Source: Cyclobacteriaceae bacterium
GTDB taxonomy: Bacteria; Bacteroidota; Bacteroidia; Cytophagales; Cyclobacteriaceae
Direction: 5' to 3'
DNA length: 64,000 nucleotides
Assembly: GCA_028281285.1 (NCBI GenBank)
Contig: JANQKF010000001.1
Span: forward strand, 1 to 64,000
The notes beneath the pieces were generated by a model. That model saw nothing but the letters and a program-made list of their open reading frames with translations. It had not been told where the DNA came from and ran no database searches. Numbering within the stretch: the first letter of the stretch is position 1; every line of letters begins with the position of its first letter. Position numbers and translations under genes: made by a program. Of this stretch, positions 1 through 7,711 are shown in pieces.

Positions 1-1
1 T

Positions 2-190
2 GTGAAAGATCAGGGAGTACTCTACTATCACTTTAATCTACTAAGCCTAAAGGGAGATCTGGTCTATTCCGGTAAGTCGGTGACCAAGGAGATTGAGACT
101 GTTGATATAAGGGGACTGAGTAATGGGCTCTATATACTGCAAATCACCTCTCCTGAAGGAGTAGGAACGTTTAAGGTGATGAAACGTTAA
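2..190 (+). CDS. C-terminal end of a T9SS-secreted protein (sorting domain only, partial)
   Basis: Only the last 62 codons are in the window; the frame is open to the left edge, so the start is missing. The residues form a type A T9SS C-terminal sorting domain: a short beta-sandwich with the pattern LxGLSNGLYIL near the end and a final GTFKVMKR. In this family the domain directs a Sec-exported protein through the type IX translocon, where it is cleaved off. The catalytic or binding part of the protein lies outside the window, so its activity is unknown. Confidence 0.8.
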   Translation: MKDQGVLYYHFNLLSLKGDLVYSGKSVTKEIETVDIRGLSNGLYILQITSPEGVGTFKVMKR

Positions 191-215
191 ACCATCACCA
201 GTTTACATAAATCGG

Positions 216-239
216 GAAAGCCCTCATTTGAGGGCTTTC
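216..239 (+). terminator. Intrinsic terminator after the T9SS cargo gene
   Basis: A perfect 11-bp inverted repeat (GAAAGCCCTCA / TGAGGGCTTTC) is followed by TTTATG. It lies 26 bp after the stop codon of the left-edge gene and before the Kelch gene. Confidence 0.75.
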
Positions 240-334
240 TTTATGCTCTATTTTCTCAACGGAAGACTAAGTCATGTTTTGAGAGTTGGTTAGGTGGCAC
301 TTTTTTTGCTCCTTTTTGACCAAATTCAAAGGGT

Positions 335-1309
335 ATGAAGATCTTACTGACGAGTCTATCACTTCTTTTGTCTATAAGCCTATATGGGCAAAAGCCTGTG
401 AAGTTCGAAGTATTGAATTCTATGCCACGAGGTGCCTTATCCTTTGCCAGCACTCAAGGGGAGAATGACATTTATGTTCTTGGTGGGTCGACCAATACAC
501 AGAAGTATAGTAAGGGACTTCAAATCTATGATATCAGGCTTAATCAATGGATGGACTTTTCTCCAAGAAACTTACCTGGACAAAAATCTTCGTCTGTCAT
601 TTATGTTGATGAACTGGATGGACTGTTGTTGGCGGGTGGAATAACTGAAAGTGGTACCTCAGCGGTATTGATAGACGAAATTCGGATAATTGATCGTGAT
701 CAATTAAAAGTCCAAGTCATTGGAAAATTACCCAATCCTGCAAGCGACCTTGGACTGGCTAAAAGCAATGGGATGGTTTATATGTTTGGAGGCTCCACAA
801 GAAGACGCTCAAGTCCAAATGGGATAGTGAAATATGATTTCAGCGATAAATTTTATGCGCTTGAGTTGGCCAACGGGTTTATATATGAGCTTCCCGATCT
901 TCCTAAGCCAATGGTGACCAGTGGAGGTATTGTTGATGGCAGCCTTTACTTATTCGGTGGATTTGACGGTCGTGCTTTAACGAGCGTTTGGCAGTATCAA
1001 CTTAGAGAAAAGGTTTGGAAGGAACTCAAGCCGCTCCAAAGAAGAGTTTCCGGGTACGCTTTAGCCCAATACAAGGACTACTTCATATTGGTGGGAGACT
1101 ATACAAATGGGAATCAACTGATTTTATACAACGCAAAAACCGGAGATACCGAATATTTCAGAACCAATTTTTGTGGTACTCACATGGGAGCCTCAGTCAT
1201 CGGAGATGACCTCTATGTTTATGGAGGTAGATCCACTACACCAGAACCCCGAATTCAAAGCGGACATTTCAGGATTTCTATGAGCAAGTTGATAAGTAAC
1301 TCAAAATAA
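335..1309 (+). CDS. Secreted Kelch-repeat protein
   Basis: 324 residues with an N-terminal signal peptide (about 1-19, ending SLYGQ), so probably exported. Five Kelch-type blade motifs are visible: YVLGGSTN near 47, LLLAGGITES near 97, VYMFGGS near 148, LYLFGGFDGR near 204 and LYVYGGRS near 293. Spacing of about 45-55 residues fits a beta-propeller. Kelch propellers mostly bind ligands or proteins; no catalytic motif is visible, so I assign only the fold. It has no obvious operon partner and ends at a weak convergent hairpin. Confidence 0.75.
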   Translation: MKILLTSLSLLLSISLYGQKPVKFEVLNSMPRGALSFASTQGENDIYVLGGSTNTQKYSKGLQIYDIRLNQWMDFSPRNLPGQKSSSVIYVDELDGLLLAGGITESGTSAVLIDEIRIIDRDQLKVQVIGKLPNPASDLGLAKSNGMVYMFGGSTRRRSSPNGIVKYDFSDKFYALELANGFIYELPDLPKPMVTSGGIVDGSLYLFGGFDGRALTSVWQYQLREKVWKELKPLQRRVSGYALAQYKDYFILVGDYTNGNQLILYNAKTGDTEYFRTNFCGTHMGASVIGDDLYVYGGRSTTPEPRIQSGHFRISMSKLISNSK

Positions 1310-1310
1310 A

Positions 1311-1341
1311 CTGTCCCTGAAAGTAAGACTCCCAGGGACAG
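1311..1341. terminator. Hairpin between convergent genes
   Basis: CTGTCCCTG and CAGGGACAG form a perfect 9-bp stem with a 13-nt loop, placed between the converging Kelch and universal-stress genes. There is no long T tract, so termination strength is uncertain. Confidence 0.5.
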
Positions 1342-1375
1342 TAGTTGATAATCACTTCATTCCAGGAAAATGTGG

Positions 1376-2221
1376 TCACCTAAAAGGAACGGCCAAAATT
1401 GGAAAGTCCAGTCGATTGATCAAATTCTCGATGGTGATTCCCATGACTCCGGCAAAGTGGTTTTTGCTAAGATTTGGGACTGCGATTACATCGATATTCT
1501 TTTTTCCACAGTACCGCTCAAGTCCGTCTTCAAAAATATTGGCATTAATTACATCTACAGACCCAACCAGCTCCTTTGGTATTTTGGAAACGTAGGTGTC
1601 CATATTGACATCCGTTTCTTCCGTCTCCCGGAAATTTAGTCGGGTATTCACACAGAGGAAGTGAATCTTCATGTCCATTTGCTTGGCAAAGTCGGCAACA
1701 GGCCAAATAGAATCGGCAAAATCCGGATCATAGTCTGAAACAAAGACCAACTCCTTGAGCTCATTTTTCTGATCAGTTTCCGTCATCGCAAGTAGCGGAA
1801 CCCGTGCCTGACTCAGGACTTTTTGCGTGAATGAGCCAATGAGTACACCTTTTAGCCCGGTATGTCCATGTGCTCCCATTATGACCAAGTCACTGTCATG
1901 TTCTTCGATATGCGCTAAAATGCCCTTATAGCCTTTAGCAAATTCCAGGAAGCTTTCTGGCGAATCTACTCCGTGTTTCTTCGCTAGTTCTACTCGATCA
2001 TTAAGATTCTTCTTTGCTACCTCAATGTGTTCACGGATATCACGGTAAAGATTGCCTTGGGATTCTTCGGCCAAATCAGCCCAATGCTTCACGATGTTCT
2101 CAATATGTAAGATATGAGTCACCGCATTATTTCGTTGGGCTAACTTTGAACCAATCTCAAGTGCATAGTCTGCCGTCTCCGAGAAATCTGTGGGAATAAG
2201 TATTTTATATTCTTCTTTCAT
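1376..2221 (-). CDS. Tandem-domain universal stress protein (UspA family)
   Basis: 281 residues when started at the ATG giving MKEEYKILIPTDF, which matches the usual UspA start; a 12-codon upstream extension in frame has no family resemblance. It holds two Usp domains (about 1-145 and 150-281). The first carries the ATP-binding pattern G-2x-G-9x-GS (GAHGHTGLKGVLIGS); the second lacks a clean copy. Tandem Usp proteins are cytosolic and respond to starvation, redox or energy stress, but their targets are mostly unknown. It is a single-gene unit divergent from mgtE. Confidence 0.85.
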   Translation of the reverse strand: MKEEYKILIPTDFSETADYALEIGSKLAQRNNAVTHILHIENIVKHWADLAEESQGNLYRDIREHIEVAKKNLNDRVELAKKHGVDSPESFLEFAKGYKGILAHIEEHDSDLVIMGAHGHTGLKGVLIGSFTQKVLSQARVPLLAMTETDQKNELKELVFVSDYDPDFADSIWPVADFAKQMDMKIHFLCVNTRLNFRETEETDVNMDTYVSKIPKELVGSVDVINANIFEDGLERYCGKKNIDVIAVPNLSKNHFAGVMGITIENLINRLDFPILAVPFR

Positions 2222-2423
2222 GATGCTATCGGTTTGGTTCAACAGAGGTCCAATCAAGTCATTCTGTCCTCAGAATTATATGACATCGGTCATGATTAGA
2301 GCTGATTAAAATCGTTCCTGCTGGTCGAGAATTGGTGCTGTCAAACAATATCCACGGAAACGTTATTTTATATTTGATTCTGTCTGCCTCTTATCAGGGG
2401 CTTTTATCAGCTAAAAAACTGCA

Positions 2424-3767
2424 ATGCAAGAAGTTTCATACCCTTGGGAATACCTCAGAGAACAGATTAATGCTGGGATACCTGAAGAAATCAAAAGTTA
2501 CCTGGACGAACTCGACCACTCGGATATCGTGCTGGCGATTAACCACCTGAAACTCGAGGAGCGTGTAAAACTTCTTTCTTTAATTACCCCCGAGGACGCT
2601 GCCGAATTGATTGAAGATTTGCCGTGGGTGCAGGCCTTGCGCATGCTTGAAGAACTGAATGCTTCCGAGGCGGCCGCCATTATCCATGAAATGCGCAGTG
2701 ACGACAAGGCCGACTTCTTGTCTGAAATGGATGAGGCTGATGCCATCATCGATGAGCTGGAGGTAGAGGAGGCACAGAGTGTGAGAGAACTTATACGCTA
2801 TGACGATGATTCGGCAGGGGGCCTGATGATCACCGAATTTCTTGCCTTCGAATCTTCAGCTACGGTCAATGAGGTGGTGGAAAACCTGAGTGCCAATGCC
2901 GAGGAGTACGAGAAATTCAATTTGCAATACATCTATGTGACCAAGCAAAATCGTTTTGAGGGCGTGTTGAGTATGCGGAGCCTTTTGATTTCTAAACCCG
3001 ACACCCTGCTTTCGACCATTGTTATGGAAGCTTTAAGTGTAAATGATCAAATTCATTTAGATGAATTGATCCGATTTTTTGACAGCCATGATTTTTATGG
3101 CGTACCGGTTGTCAATGATGCAGGAGAACTAAAGGGAGTCGTGCTCAGGAAGGATTTGAGAGAAGCCCAAAACGAACAAATCAATACAGAGCATTTGGAA
3201 ACACAAGGTATTGTGGGTGGTGAGGAGCTGCGTACAATGCCTGTTTGGCTCAGGGCGAGAAGAAGACTCTCCTGGCTCAGTGTTAACATTCTGTTGAATA
3301 TTGCCGCGGCAAGTGTGATCGCATTTTATCAGGACACGCTTTCAGCCGTGATTGCATTGGCAGTTTTTTTACCCATCATTTCCGATATGAGCGGCTGCTC
3401 AGGAAATCAGGCTGTGGCCGTGAGTTTACGGGAACTTTCACTGGGAGTGGTGAAGCCATTCGAATTATTCAGAGTCTGGATTCAGGAGGTATCAGTTGGT
3501 TTAATCAATGGACTGGTGTTGGGAATTTTAATTGGGTTGGCTGCATGGATTTGGCAAGACAATATGTATATGGGCTTGGTTGTAGGAGGTGCTTTGATGC
3601 TTAATACCATTGTTGCCGTTTCATTGGGGGGGACCATTCCACTCTTTTTAAAGCGAATGAAGGTTGATCCTGCTCTGGCTTCCGGACCAATCCTAACTAC
3701 AGTTACCGATATGTTTGGCTTTTTTCTCGCCCTGACCTTTGCAGGTTGGATGTTGGGGAGTTTATGA
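2424..3767 (+). CDS. mgtE: Magnesium transporter MgtE
   Basis: 447 residues, the normal length for the family. The order is an N-terminal helical MgtE_N domain (about 25-125, rich in EDAAELIEDLP-like turns), two CBS domains (about 130-255) and five predicted transmembrane helices (about 285-447). The conserved pore-side segment SDMSGCSGNQAVAVSLREL is present near 320. In characterised MgtE the cytosolic domains sense Mg2+ and close the channel when Mg2+ is high. It is transcribed alone, divergent from the universal stress gene. Confidence 0.9.
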   Translation: MQEVSYPWEYLREQINAGIPEEIKSYLDELDHSDIVLAINHLKLEERVKLLSLITPEDAAELIEDLPWVQALRMLEELNASEAAAIIHEMRSDDKADFLSEMDEADAIIDELEVEEAQSVRELIRYDDDSAGGLMITEFLAFESSATVNEVVENLSANAEEYEKFNLQYIYVTKQNRFEGVLSMRSLLISKPDTLLSTIVMEALSVNDQIHLDELIRFFDSHDFYGVPVVNDAGELKGVVLRKDLREAQNEQINTEHLETQGIVGGEELRTMPVWLRARRRLSWLSVNILLNIAAASVIAFYQDTLSAVIALAVFLPIISDMSGCSGNQAVAVSLRELSLGVVKPFELFRVWIQEVSVGLINGLVLGILIGLAAWIWQDNMYMGLVVGGALMLNTIVAVSLGGTIPLFLKRMKVDPALASGPILTTVTDMFGFFLALTFAGWMLGSL

Positions 3768-4115
3768 TGATGAGCTTTGCTTGTAAGAGCACTAAAACAA
3801 CAAAAGCCTCCATTGTTTTGGGTGGAAGATGGGAGTTCCCGAATCAATTCTAGAACATGAAAGATGAGATAGCAAAACTTGCCGAACAAGGTATTAAGGT
3901 CATTGAGTAATTGATTAATGCAGGTCTCAAAGAATTCCATACCAACAATAGAAACTCTTTGACCTTTTGCATAATAAATAGGCTTATTAAATGCAACGTT
4001 GTTGCAATGATAATTGCTAATGAGTATGCTTGTTATATGTGATGATGGCATCAATTATTATTGCTGAAAGGTATGACTATCCCTAATCTGTCAAGAACAA
4101 GTCAAATTATTAATC
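3768..4115. other. 348-bp intergenic region with no convincing gene
   Basis: The interval between mgtE and the orphan permease is AT-rich and stop-rich. One 17-codon ORF (3857-3910, MKDEIAKLAEQGIKVIE) starts with a protein-like helix and then stops; it may be a relic, but it is too short to assign. A long reverse-strand frame here runs antisense into mgtE and has no family resemblance. No RNA gene or strong terminator is visible. Confidence 0.4.
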
Positions 4116-6542
4116 ATGGAGCAGCTCTACTCTGATCTTAAATTTGGGGTACGCAACCTGTACAGGAAACCGTTAATTTCACTGATAGTCATATTAACGA
4201 TAGCGCTCGGTATTGGAGCGAACACAGCTATTTTTAGCTTTGTTAATGCCTTGTTGCTGCAACCACTCCCGTACCATGAACCTGATCGTCTGGTTCTGAT
4301 AAGGTCACTTAAAGGTGGCGAGGACGGTAAAGTCTCTCAAAGGGAATTCCAGGACATGCAGGAACGCCTATTCATTTTTGAAGACCTGGCCTCTTTTCGA
4401 AATGCAGCTTACAATATTTCTGGTAATGACGAATCACCGCAGGAGTTGATAGCTACTTTGTGTAGTCACAATTTATTTAAAGTGCTGGGTGTCGATCTAC
4501 AGCTCGGCACTCATTGGCCTGAAGCTTATGATCGCCAGCGGAGTTTTGGAGTAGTCCTCAACCATCACTTGTGGCAGAATCGTTTCAAAAGTGACCCAGA
4601 TGCAGTAGGTAGCATCATTGCCCTGGATGCTGCTCCTAAGTATGAGGTATATGGCGTGCTCCCGACTGGTTTTAATTTTCCATTTAATGCAGATATCTTC
4701 CGCTCCAGCGCCATTAGCGACAATGGAGTGAATAACCGTGCCGTTAGGGGGTCTACCGTTCTGGCTCGCTTGAAACCTGGCATTACCCGCTTTGAAGCTA
4801 ACCATGAGCTTCAGAAATTCAGTGAAGAACTCTCAAAAGATTTTCCGGATACTAACCTAGGTCTAAGTTTTTATGCTTCCAGCTTGGAAGATCTATATGT
4901 GGGAGAGATTCGCCCTTATCTCTTTCTACTCTCTATTGCAGTTATTTTTCTTCTTCTGATAGCCTGCGTCAATGTGGCCAACCTACTGCTTTCCCAGGCT
5001 ATCAATAGGGAAAAAGAAGTAGTTATCAGAAGCATCATGGGTTCAGGGAGAAAGGCTATTTTTCGTAAATTTCTTATAGAAAGCCTATTGCTGGCTTTGA
5101 TCGGTGGAATAGCAGGCATCATCCTGACCTTTTTTATGATGAGTTTCCTCCAGGAGTTGACCATAGACAATTTGCCTTACTGGGTGAATATTACCCTTGA
5201 TCTGAAAATTCTATTATTCACTTTGGGAGTGACCGTCACTTTTGGATTGCTGACGGGAGTGGCCCCGGCCCTCCGATTATCTGGCTTGGATTTTTCACAG
5301 ATGATTAAAGGGGGAAAAGGAACAACCGGTAGTAAAGTGAATACCCGTCTAAGAAGAGGTTTCGTGATTTCCCAAATTGCATTGGGGATGGTTTTACTGA
5401 CTGGGGCCTCATTAATCACACGCAGTTTTCTGAATCTTCAGCGGGTCAATCTGGGTTATGATGTCAATGACTTGATCACATTTCGTACGGCCCTACCTTG
5501 GTGGACCTATAACGAAGAAGAACAGTATAACCAATTTTACCGGCTATCGCTCCAGAAAATACGAACCCTCCCAGGAGTAGATTTTGCGGAGGTTAATACG
5601 AATTTACCCCTGACCAATACCAAGGAGTCCTCTCACTGGGAGTCACAAGCAGAAATTACTGTTGAGGGGCAAACTATTGATGAACAATTAAGGAACCCTC
5701 TCGTTAACATCCAGCGCGTAACTCCTGGTTACTTCAATGCTATGGGGATCGAATTGATGGCTGGTATTGGCCTTCAGGGTGATGAAGCTTCTAATGACGA
5801 TGCCTCTGCAGTGATCAATGAGGCTATGGCGCGTCAGCTATGGCCTGGCGAAAATCCTATCGGTAAGCGAATAAAACCAGGTAAACCGGGTGATGACACC
5901 AATTGGCGCATCATTACTGGAGTAGTGATGGACGTTAAGCATTATGACATTAGTGAAGATGATCCTCCGGGATTTTATATGTCCTTCTATCATTCCCCTA
6001 CGCGCAATGGCCATTTCGTAGTTAAGACTTCAAGAAGTTTAGCTGAAATGATGCCGCTAATTAATGAAGCCATCTGGGAAGTAGATTCCAAACAATCGAC
6101 TTATGAGATCAGTATGATGGAGGACAGAGTGGCAAAGAAGATCTGGGAAAATAAAGCCAGTAGTGATCTTTTCTTAGTATTTGCGATTATTGCCAGTTTG
6201 CTTGCTGCAATAGGTATCTATAGCGTAATGGCATATGCCATTAGTCAAAGGACCAGAGAATTGGGAATGCGAAAAGTGCTGGGTGCTAGCAGTCATCAGA
6301 TTATGCAATTAGTTCTGAGGGATGTTCTGATTATGTGCTTGATAGGAATAGGAATCGGGATAGTATTTTCCCTGTTCATGGTGAATCAACTTACGGCTTT
6401 GATTTATAATATTGCTCCCTATGATATATTTTCCTTCACTCTGGTTCCAGCTTTTTTGGTCTTCATTGCTGTGTTATCAAGTCTCATTCCCACACTTAAG
6501 GCGGTTCGGATTAATCCAGTAGTTGCTTTGAAATACGAATGA
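4116..6542 (+). CDS. Orphan MacB/FtsX-type ABC transporter permease (ADOP-like)
   Basis: 808 residues with the duplicated-permease layout. A first helix (about 20-42) follows DLKFGVRNLYRKP, then comes a MacB_PCD periplasmic domain, a three-helix FtsX block (about 270-400), a second helix near 425-445, a second periplasmic domain and a final FtsX block (about 690-805) ending RINPVVALKYE. This is the arrangement of the long ADOP permeases. No ATPase gene is adjacent, so an ATP-hydrolysing partner encoded elsewhere or a non-transport role must be assumed. The substrate is unknown. The reading frame is intact, unlike the related gene at 22184. Confidence 0.85.
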   Translation: MEQLYSDLKFGVRNLYRKPLISLIVILTIALGIGANTAIFSFVNALLLQPLPYHEPDRLVLIRSLKGGEDGKVSQREFQDMQERLFIFEDLASFRNAAYNISGNDESPQELIATLCSHNLFKVLGVDLQLGTHWPEAYDRQRSFGVVLNHHLWQNRFKSDPDAVGSIIALDAAPKYEVYGVLPTGFNFPFNADIFRSSAISDNGVNNRAVRGSTVLARLKPGITRFEANHELQKFSEELSKDFPDTNLGLSFYASSLEDLYVGEIRPYLFLLSIAVIFLLLIACVNVANLLLSQAINREKEVVIRSIMGSGRKAIFRKFLIESLLLALIGGIAGIILTFFMMSFLQELTIDNLPYWVNITLDLKILLFTLGVTVTFGLLTGVAPALRLSGLDFSQMIKGGKGTTGSKVNTRLRRGFVISQIALGMVLLTGASLITRSFLNLQRVNLGYDVNDLITFRTALPWWTYNEEEQYNQFYRLSLQKIRTLPGVDFAEVNTNLPLTNTKESSHWESQAEITVEGQTIDEQLRNPLVNIQRVTPGYFNAMGIELMAGIGLQGDEASNDDASAVINEAMARQLWPGENPIGKRIKPGKPGDDTNWRIITGVVMDVKHYDISEDDPPGFYMSFYHSPTRNGHFVVKTSRSLAEMMPLINEAIWEVDSKQSTYEISMMEDRVAKKIWENKASSDLFLVFAIIASLLAAIGIYSVMAYAISQRTRELGMRKVLGASSHQIMQLVLRDVLIMCLIGIGIGIVFSLFMVNQLTALIYNIAPYDIFSFTLVPAFLVFIAVLSSLIPTLKAVRINPVVALKYE

Positions 6543-6577
6543 ATCATCAAACACTAGTGGTAAGGGGTGGGTAAGGC

Positions 6578-6646
6578 TTACTCTTGTCTTTGCCGGACGT
6601 CTAAAATCAGGCTGGTGGATTTATGATTCGATAATCTGTTGCACAT
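6578..6646 (-). pseudogene. Possible N-terminal relic of a tyrosine-recombinase integrase
   Basis: On the minus strand a 22-codon ORF ends in STSLILDVRQRQE before a stop. This resembles the first strand of the arm-DNA-binding domain in Bacteroidota phage-type integrases, which usually read LDxRRxxKDGTxP. The rest of an integrase is absent because the permease gene begins its end right beside it. It lies downstream, on the same strand, of a degenerate tRNA-Met fragment, which is where an integrase gene is expected. The similarity is short, so the call is tentative. Confidence 0.35.
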
Positions 6647-6663
6647 CTATTGCCACACAAAAA

Positions 6664-6679
6664 CCTACTGGAATGTAGG
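6664..6679 (-). terminator. Short terminator-like hairpin on the minus strand
   Basis: CCTAC / GTAGG form a 5-bp stem with a 6-nt loop, and the minus strand then reads TTTTTGTG. It lies between the degenerate tRNA fragment and the integrase relic. Confidence 0.4.
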
Positions 6680-6810
6680 CCTTTAGGGAAGTAGTTGGAA
6701 AATCACCTCAGGTTTTAGAGTCTTTACCTAGATTATTCTTGTGGACTTGAGGATGATCCTTACTTTGTGCCTCTAAACTGGTCTCATGTTATAGCCATAG
6801 CATATAAAAG

Positions 6811-6832
6811 GGAGTCACGTTTCTGTAACTCC
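6811..6832 (-). terminator. Terminator-like hairpin behind the tRNA-Met fragment
   Basis: GGAGTCAC and GTAACTCC pair with one mismatch around a 6-nt loop, followed on the minus strand by CTTTTA. The placement, about 15 bp after the tRNA-like 3' end, mirrors the terminator behind tRNA-His. Confidence 0.5.
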
Positions 6833-6846
6833 ATGATTTTCAAAAT

Positions 6847-6910
6847 AGCGAGAGTAGGACTTGAACCGTGCCTTTGCCGTAAGGCAGTCTGCGGCCTTCG
6901 GGTTATGAGC
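6847..6910 (-). pseudogene. Degenerate tRNA-Met(CAT)-like fragment
   Basis: On the minus strand, GCTCATAACCCGAAGG reproduces the anticodon loop and 3' anticodon stem of an elongator tRNA-Met. The T-loop TTCAAGT and a 3' end CCTACTCTCGCT follow about 25 nt later. Between them sits an extra piece holding a small hairpin (TGCCT/AGGCA), and the T-stem no longer pairs. No D-arm or 5' acceptor strand is found upstream. It cannot fold as a tRNA. A remnant of a tRNA used as an integration site fits best. Confidence 0.5.
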
Positions 6911-7000
6911 ATTAAGGTACTCAAAATTCTAAATTAGGGGAGTACAAAAAGTTTGATTTAAAATTAGCACGTAAGAAACGTGCAAGTAAGCACAAAAAAA

Positions 7001-7021
7001 GCAGTTACAAATTGTAACTGC
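7001..7021 (-). terminator. Intrinsic terminator of tRNA-His
   Basis: GCAGTTAC and GTAACTGC form a perfect 8-bp stem with a 5-nt loop. On the minus strand it is followed by TTTTTTTG. It lies 11 bp downstream of the tRNA-His 3' end. Confidence 0.85.
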
Positions 7022-7032
7022 TTGGTAATGAG

Positions 7033-7107
7033 GGTGGAAGACCGGACTCGAACCGGCGACCTCCTGAACCACAATCAGGCGTTCTAACCAACTGAACTAC
7101 AACCACC
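7033..7107 (-). tRNA. tRNA-His (anticodon GTG)
   Basis: The minus strand folds as a cloverleaf. The anticodon stem CCTGA/TCAGG encloses the loop TTGTGGT with anticodon GTG, and the T-arm is GCCGG-TTCGAGT-CCGGT. A genomically encoded G at -1 faces C73, the hallmark of bacterial tRNA-His. The acceptor stem GTGGTTG / CTTCCAC has two adjacent U-U mismatches (pairs 5-68 and 6-67). CCA is not encoded. It has its own promoter and terminator. Confidence 0.9.
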
Positions 7108-7119
7108 ATTTGTCGGCCC

Positions 7120-7159
7120 TTGCACCTTCTTCAACCAGCACCGGGGCAGGCAGGTGCAA
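7120..7159 (-). other. Hairpin in the tRNA-His 5' leader
   Basis: TTGCACCT and AGGTGCAA (8-bp perfect stem, 24-nt loop) lie between the promoter and the mature tRNA 5' end. The octamer GGTGGTTG of the tRNA 5' end is repeated at 7157-7164, overlapping the hairpin. It could be a processing signal or a leftover of duplication. Confidence 0.4.
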
Positions 7160-7191
7160 CCACCGTGTATCACCATTTGTGATAGGGTGTG

Positions 7192-7221
7192 CAAAGGTAA
7201 AGTATCACTCTGAATTTGCAA
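7192..7221 (-). promoter_or_regulatory. Bacteroidota-type promoter for tRNA-His
   Basis: On the minus strand TTG (7221-7219) and TACCTTTG (7199-7192) are separated by 19 bp, matching the TTG / TAnnTTTG promoter of this phylum. The predicted start would be roughly 75 bp upstream of the mature tRNA. Confidence 0.65.
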
Positions 7222-7248
7222 AAGGGAAGATTTGAAAATTTCCTTCTC

Positions 7249-7278
7249 TCCCGCTGGCGGGGGATGCAAGGGGGTGGA
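7249..7278. repeat. Left inverted-repeat end of the DUF559 cassette
   Basis: This GC-rich arm matches, in reverse complement, the arm at 7676-7704: TCCACCCCCT is identical, a 3-6 nt gap differs, and CCCCGCCAGCGGG is identical. The outer part is itself a small palindrome. Confidence 0.7.
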
Positions 7279-7303
7279 CAAATGGATTTTGTATCTTCAA
7301 TGG

Positions 7304-7687
7304 ATGCCTTCAAATTTTCATTACAATAAATCACTTCAATCAAAAGCCAATGAGCTTAGAAAGAATATGACTAAGGCTGAGGCATGCCTTTGGAAATATG
7401 TACTCAGTAGAAGAAAATTGAACGGAAAGCAATTCAGAAGACAAAGGCCGATAGATCGGTATGTAGTTGATTTTGTTTGTCTTCCACTTAAGCTAATTGT
7501 CGAAGTAGATGGGATTAGTCATACGTATGACGAGGTGGTCGAAAGTGATGAGACCAGACAACTAAGATTGGAAGAGTTGGGTTTCAGGGTAATTAGGTTT
7601 ACGGATGAAGAAGTGTTAACAGTAATTAACAGGGTTAGAGAAAATATTTTGGCGGTGATTAACGAAATTGAAGTATCCACCCCCTAA
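7304..7687 (+). CDS. DUF559 protein, PD-(D/E)xK nuclease fold (Vsr-like)
   Basis: 127 residues from the ATG giving MPSNFHYNKSL; an in-frame upstream extension would read through the flanking repeat and is unlikely. The DUF559 core is complete. It has MTKAEACLWKYVL near 20-32, then RRQRPIDRYVVDFVC, then LIVEVDG, supplying the D...ExD residues of the restriction-endonuclease fold, and finally LGFRVIRFTDEEV. DUF559 is distantly related to very-short-patch-repair endonucleases, but its substrate is unknown. The last residues (STP) and the stop codon lie inside the right inverted repeat, so gene and repeat seem to be one unit. Confidence 0.8.
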   Translation: MPSNFHYNKSLQSKANELRKNMTKAEACLWKYVLSRRKLNGKQFRRQRPIDRYVVDFVCLPLKLIVEVDGISHTYDEVVESDETRQLRLEELGFRVIRFTDEEVLTVINRVRENILAVINEIEVSTP

Positions 7688-7704
7688 CCCCCGCCAGCGG
7701 GGGA
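7676..7704. repeat. Right inverted-repeat end of the DUF559 cassette
   Basis: This is the partner of the arm at 7249-7278. It contains the gene's stop codon and ends in a perfect palindrome CCCCCGC-CA-GCGGGGG (7688-7703). Confidence 0.7.
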
Positions 7705-7711
7705 CACCGAA

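Larger units (their letters stand above)
6543..7032. other. Accessory intergenic stretch between the permease and tRNA-His
   Basis: This 490-bp stretch has no intact gene. It holds the integrase-like relic, the tRNA-Met fragment, their hairpins, a small perfect hairpin at 6967-6983 (GCACGT/ACGTGC) and the tRNA-His terminator. All recognisable pieces are on the minus strand. Confidence 0.5.

Noticed and set aside
3482-4054. 190-codon minus-strand reading frame across the end of mgtE and the following gap
   Set aside because: Half of it is antisense to the conserved membrane part of mgtE, its composition is low-quality, and no family pattern appears. Best explained as a shadow frame.
7232-7303. 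Longer start for the DUF559 protein
   Set aside because: The extra residues (SPAGGGCKGV) are a translation of the inverted-repeat arm rather than part of the domain.
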